Shown: positions 31,516-34,402 of the stretch, in pieces
Position numbering within the stretch: the stretch's first letter is position 1
Layout of the letters: every line of letters begins with the position of its first letter
Assembly (NCBI GenBank): GCA_903870555.1
Contig: CAIQDO010000174.1
Location: 1 to 34,402 of the forward strand
Direction of reading: 5' to 3'
DNA from: an uncultured Caulobacteraceae bacterium
GTDB lineage: Bacteria > Pseudomonadota > Alphaproteobacteria > Caulobacterales > Caulobacteraceae
Length of the DNA stretch: 34,402 bases
The notes under the pieces: model-generated
Database searches by the model: none
What the model saw: the letters and a program-made list of their open reading frames with translations, nothing else
What the model was told of the DNA's origin: nothing
Translations under genes and position numbers: made by a program

Positions 31516-31528
31516 TTGCATTATGCAA
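31516..31528. promoter_or_regulatory. AT-rich operator-like palindrome
   Basis: TTGCAT-T-ATGCAA is a perfect inverted repeat with six-base arms in a locally AT-rich stretch of a GC-rich genome. The shape resembles sites bound by small helix-turn-helix dimers. It lies beyond the end of both neighbouring genes, so its role is unclear. Confidence 0.3.
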
Positions 31529-31562
31529 TAAACCACCCTTCCTGTAAACCCGCCTGTCCGCC

Positions 31563-32336
31563 TCAGCCCAGATTCGGCCCGGTCAAGGCGAACAGCGCCC
31601 CCTGAGGATCGCGGGCGCGGAGGATCCAGCCGCCGCCGGGGACGGGGCTGGGACCGTCGAGCACGGCGCCGCCGGCCGCCTCGACCCGCGCCTTGGCGGC
31701 GGTGATGTCGTCGACGCGGAAGTAGTACAGCCACATCGGGCGCGGAACCGCGGCGCTGTTGAACATGCCGCCGATGTCGCCGCCGCCGTCGTTGAACAGC
31801 TGATAGGCGCCCATCGGCCCCATATCGACCGCGTCCGACGCCCGCCAACCCAGCTGCGCGCCGTAGAAATCCATCGCCGCGCGCCACTCGATGGTGTGCA
31901 ACTCGTTCCAGGCGCCGTGTCCGGGACGCTCCGGATCGAACGAGGGGCTTCGGCCCTCGCCGGTCGGCGCCATCACATAGAACAGCGCCCCTTGGGGATC
32001 GCTCACCAGGGCCATGCGCCCGACGCCTGGGATCGACCAGGGCGCCATGTGGACCGCGCCGCCGGCCGCCGTCAGGCTGGCCACGCTGGCGTCGACGTCC
32101 TCGACGTTGACATAGCCGGCCCACACCGGCGGCATGCCGGTTCCCGTCGTGTCCGGCGGGATCGCCATCAGCCCGCCGATCGTCTCGCCGGCAATCGACC
32201 ATTGCCGGTAGTCCTGGCCCGGCTGTCCGCTGGGGCCGGCAGACCAGCCGACCACCGCGCCGTAGAACACCGCCGCCGCCTCGACGTCGGTGGTCATCAG
32301 TTCGTACCAGATGAAATGACTGGGTTCGTTCGACAT
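31563..32336 (-). CDS. VOC family protein with two glyoxalase-like domains
   Basis: This 257-residue protein is built from two tandem vicinal-oxygen-chelate domains. The first spans about 5-125 (FIWYELMTTDVEAAAVFYGAVVGW ... ALVSDPQGALFYVM). The second spans about 135-255 (WNELHTIEWRAAMDFYGAQLGW ... ILRARDPQGALFALTG). Each ends in the parallel strand 'DPQGALF'. This two-domain form is common among poorly characterised proteins annotated as glyoxalase/bleomycin-resistance-like; the reaction and ligand are unknown. In the first domain the metal positions are not clearly the His/Glu set of glyoxalase I, so it may not be a lyase. ATG 32336 follows a GGAGGAG-like site (CTCTCCTCC on the plus strand). 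Confidence 0.9.
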   Translation of the reverse strand: MSNEPSHFIWYELMTTDVEAAAVFYGAVVGWSAGPSGQPGQDYRQWSIAGETIGGLMAIPPDTTGTGMPPVWAGYVNVEDVDASVASLTAAGGAVHMAPWSIPGVGRMALVSDPQGALFYVMAPTGEGRSPSFDPERPGHGAWNELHTIEWRAAMDFYGAQLGWRASDAVDMGPMGAYQLFNDGGGDIGGMFNSAAVPRPMWLYYFRVDDITAAKARVEAAGGAVLDGPSPVPGGGWILRARDPQGALFALTGPNLG

Positions 32337-32469
32337 CTCGGCTCTCCTCCCGCCCGGCCTCTTCCCCTAGGGCGGCGCCATGATGCCGCGATCGGCGGCC
32401 GAAATCACCCCCGCGTCATGATCGGTAATATCCTATGGCAGTGCAGGTGACGTCGGATGGGCGCGGCAA

Positions 32470-32496
32470 TTGACACCCAGCGCTAAGTTGTAGAGC
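32470..32496 (+). promoter_or_regulatory. Possible promoter for the beta-helix protein gene
   Basis: TTGACAC (32470-32476) has a consensus -35. After 12 bases TGTAGAGC (32489-32496) partly fits the Caulobacter-type -10 GCTANAWC. It lies about 33 bases before ATG 32529. Confidence 0.38.
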
Positions 32497-32528
32497 GTAA
32501 ACTCTCAGCCTTGGGGGAGGAGCTGGCG

Positions 32529-34402
32529 ATGGCGCGTCATCGGTCGCTGCAGCGGGCGATCCGGTCCCTCGTAGCTGGATTGGCGTGCCTTTGGGCCGCG
32601 CCATTGCTTGCCGCCCAGGTCATCACCGTCAACACCACGAGCCTGATCGTCGACGGCAATACCAGCAGTCCGCTTGCCCTGACGCTGAATCGCGGCGCCG
32701 ATCAGAAGATTTCTTTGCCGGAAGCCATCGCCGCAGCCAATCACGGCGGCAACGTGACGATTCATTTCCAGCTGCCTGCGGGAAGCCAGATCGTCCTGGC
32801 GGGGCCTTTGGAAATCACAGCGCCCCGCGTTGTGGTCGATGGCAGTTTGAACATCAGCGGCAAGCCTGGCGTCACGATACTAGGGCCGGACGGGCAGAAC
32901 AGCCTCCTGATCGGGGGCGCGGGCGATGCCGTGCAGAACCTGGCTGTTTCCGGCCTCGTCGTCGTGCCGCCGGCGGTCGGCGTACGGATCTCCAATTGCT
33001 ACATCGGACTCGCCGCAGACGGCGCGACCGCGCAAGGCCAGCACGTCAATGGGATCACCCTCCAAGATGTCCACGGCACGCTCATTCTTGCCAATGTGAT
33101 CGGGCACATCACCGCCGCCAACGGCGGTGTGAACAGAAACCTTTTCGGCATTGAGGCGGATGGAGGCGGCGACGCTCTCATCATCGGCAACTCTATCGGC
33201 GTCGACCGCAACGGCAATCAGATCCCCAACGATGTCGGCATCTGGCTGTCGGGTTCATCGAAGAACACGATCGGCGGCCCGCGCGCCGGGACCATCTGCG
33301 TCAGCCCCTGCAACCTGCTCAGTGGAAACGAGACCAACGCGATCATTATCGGCGGAGCCGGGAGCACCGCGAATGTCGTTGCAGGCAACTTTGTCGGCGT
33401 GCTGCCGACAGGGGTGACGGCGATGCCGAACGGCCGCGCGCGCGGCCTCTTTAATGCCCCTGCGATCGCCGTCGTCGACGGTGCGAACGGAAATCTCATC
33501 GGGGGCCTGCGTCTAAGCGCAACCTGCAGCGGCGCCTGCAATCTCATCTCCGGAAATGACGCCTCCGGCGTCATGGTCGCCGGCGCCGGCACGAACCTAA
33601 ACTCCATAACCGGTAACTTTGTCGGTACGACCGTAAGCGGCAAGGTGGCGCTCCCCAACCTGCTGCATGGCCTTGAGGTCGAGCAGGGAGCGACAGGCAC
33701 AACAGTCGGCGGAAACCGTACCGCGATGGCGTGCTCCGGCCCTTGTAACCTGGTGAGCGGGAACGGCGATTCAGGTGTCTTTGTCGCCAATGCCGGGACG
33801 ACCGGGGTGGTCGTAGCGGGGAATTTCATCGGAACGGATATTCTCGGCGCTGTCGCGCTGCCCAACCAGAACTTTGGTGTTGAAATCAATGGAGGTGCAA
33901 CGAAGGCCACGATCGGCGGCCCGCGCGCCACTCAATGCAGTCGAGCCTGCAACCTCATCAGCGGCAATCTGCGCAGCGGCATCTCGGCTTCCGGAGCGAA
34001 CGCCTCGATGTTCCTAACCGTGCGGGGGAATGTGATCGGCCTCGACGTCAGCGACGCCCATCCAATCCCCAACGGCGAAGCGGGGGTCACGGTGTCGAAT
34101 GGCGCGGCCGACGTTGTGCTCGGAGGCGACGCGCCGACGGGGGTATGCGCCTCGGTGTGCAACCACATCGCTTGGAACAGCAAGGGCGGCGCGGTCGTGC
34201 TGGGAGCCGCGACCCGGGCGAAGATCGTTGGCAACGCCATTCATGACAACGGAACCCTCGACATCGACCTCAACGGGGATGGCGTCACACCGGACATCGC
34301 GCCTGGTGGTGTCCAGCCCGGTCCCACGACCAATGAGGCCGTCGGTTTCCCCATGGGCGTGACCAGCACGGTCGATGGCGCCACCACGATTATTTCGGGA
34401 CA
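32529..34402 (+). CDS. Secreted right-handed beta-helix repeat protein (3' truncated by window)
   Basis: The frame starting at ATG 32529 (MARHRSLQ) stays open to the window end, giving about 624 codons; the ORF track omits it because no stop is reached. GGAGGAG precedes the ATG at a good distance. A signal peptide (LVAGLACLWAAPLLAA) is followed by SLPEAIAAAN at about 61-70, like the CSLREA motif that opens many secreted repeat proteins but without its cysteine. Five diverged repeats of 68-76 residues then follow. Each has an IGG turn, a Cys-x3-Cys-Asn box (CVSPCN, CSGACN, CSGPCN, CSRACN, CASVCN), SGN and GNFIGTD-type turns. This is the pattern of right-handed beta-helices such as surface adhesins or polysaccharide-active proteins. 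The function cannot be told without the C terminus. Confidence 0.88.
   Translation, partial: MARHRSLQRAIRSLVAGLACLWAAPLLAAQVITVNTTSLIVDGNTSSPLALTLNRGADQKISLPEAIAAANHGGNVTIHFQLPAGSQIVLAGPLEITAPRVVVDGSLNISGKPGVTILGPDGQNSLLIGGAGDAVQNLAVSGLVVVPPAVGVRISNCYIGLAADGATAQGQHVNGITLQDVHGTLILANVIGHITAANGGVNRNLFGIEADGGGDALIIGNSIGVDRNGNQIPNDVGIWLSGSSKNTIGGPRAGTICVSPCNLLSGNETNAIIIGGAGSTANVVAGNFVGVLPTGVTAMPNGRARGLFNAPAIAVVDGANGNLIGGLRLSATCSGACNLISGNDASGVMVAGAGTNLNSITGNFVGTTVSGKVALPNLLHGLEVEQGATGTTVGGNRTAMACSGPCNLVSGNGDSGVFVANAGTTGVVVAGNFIGTDILGAVALPNQNFGVEINGGATKATIGGPRATQCSRACNLISGNLRSGISASGANASMFLTVRGNVIGLDVSDAHPIPNGEAGVTVSNGAADVVLGGDAPTGVCASVCNHIAWNSKGGAVVLGAATRAKIVGNAIHDNGTLDIDLNGDGVTPDIAPGGVQPGPTTNEAVGFPMGVTSTVDGATTIISG

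Noticed and set aside
31305-31547. 80-residue ORF in the gap after the acyl-CoA ligase
   Set aside because: No ribosome site, no domain, and it runs through G-rich repeats and palindromes; composition explains the open frame.
33218-33931. 237-residue minus-strand ORF near the window end
   Set aside because: It is antisense to the beta-helix repeats; the plus frame from 32529 has a signal peptide, ribosome site and regular repeats.
33297-34163. Regular spacing in the beta-helix gene considered as a CRISPR array
   Set aside because: The repeats are protein-level, diverged in DNA, about 200 bases apart, and the frame stays open throughout.
33151-34362. Short plus-strand ORFs (33151-33417, 33935-34246, 34099-34362)
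   Set aside because: They are out-of-frame shadows of the truncated beta-helix gene.

Overview
The window is high-GC, tightly packed DNA from an alphaproteobacterium, most probably a member of the Caulobacteraceae (Caulobacter/Phenylobacterium type). The main evidence is a popZ-type polar organizing gene lying between a TolC-family gene and valS, an arrangement I recall from Caulobacter crescentus. Supporting evidence is a one-cysteine DksA, a PEPxxWA-type sorting tail, and promoter-like sites that resemble the Caulobacter housekeeping pattern. This placement comes from reading the sequence; no database search was run. I see no insertion sequence, prophage, CRISPR array or rRNA.

Layout. 1-1183: the 3' part of folD followed by a coupled Nudix hydrolase gene. 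1181-1293: two back-to-back palindromic elements between convergent genes. 1291-4782 (minus): a lipid-transport (Mla/MCE-type) operon encoding a STAS-permease fusion, an ATPase, an MCE protein and an auxiliary lipoprotein. 4912-6342 (minus): pyruvate kinase. 6414-8687 (minus): a secreted M28 carboxypeptidase. 8895-11043 (plus): dksA and nadE. 11062-11655 (minus): a LOG-family protein. 11755-14905 (plus): a lipoprotein with Ig-like repeats, an ATM1-type ABC exporter and glyoxalase I. 14879-15820 (minus): an exported alpha/beta hydrolase. 15921-17505 (minus): an acyl-CoA dehydrogenase gene between two identical tRNA-Asn genes. 17700-19544 (plus): a secreted phosphoesterase and a PEP-CTERM protein. 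19693-19766 (minus): tRNA-Cys. 19900-25320 (plus): a degenerate isoaspartate-methyltransferase-like protein, a TolC-family protein, popZ and valS. 25317-29340 (minus): phosphoketolase, class I aldolase and a Shb17-like histidine phosphatase in one overlapping operon. 29528-31288 (plus): an AMP-forming acyl-CoA ligase. 31563-32336 (minus): a two-domain VOC protein. 32529-end (plus): a truncated secreted beta-helix repeat protein that the ORF track misses because it has no stop inside the window.

The most interesting unit is the phosphoketolase-aldolase-phosphatase operon. Fructose/xylulose phosphate cleavage, aldol condensation of erythrose-4-P with DHAP, and a phosphatase resembling yeast sedoheptulose-1,7-bisphosphatase are the steps needed for carbon rearrangement in a non-oxidative, acetyl-phosphate-yielding sugar route. 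The genes overlap by four bases at each junction, so they are likely translated together. The pathway is inferred; the three enzyme families are well supported by motifs.

Other points worth a second look are: the palindrome pair that supplies both stop codons of two convergent genes; the exact 100-bp tRNA-Asn duplication around the acyl-CoA dehydrogenase; the SAM-motif-less methyltransferase relative next to tolC and popZ; and the Cys-x3-Cys-Asn repeats of the beta-helix protein.
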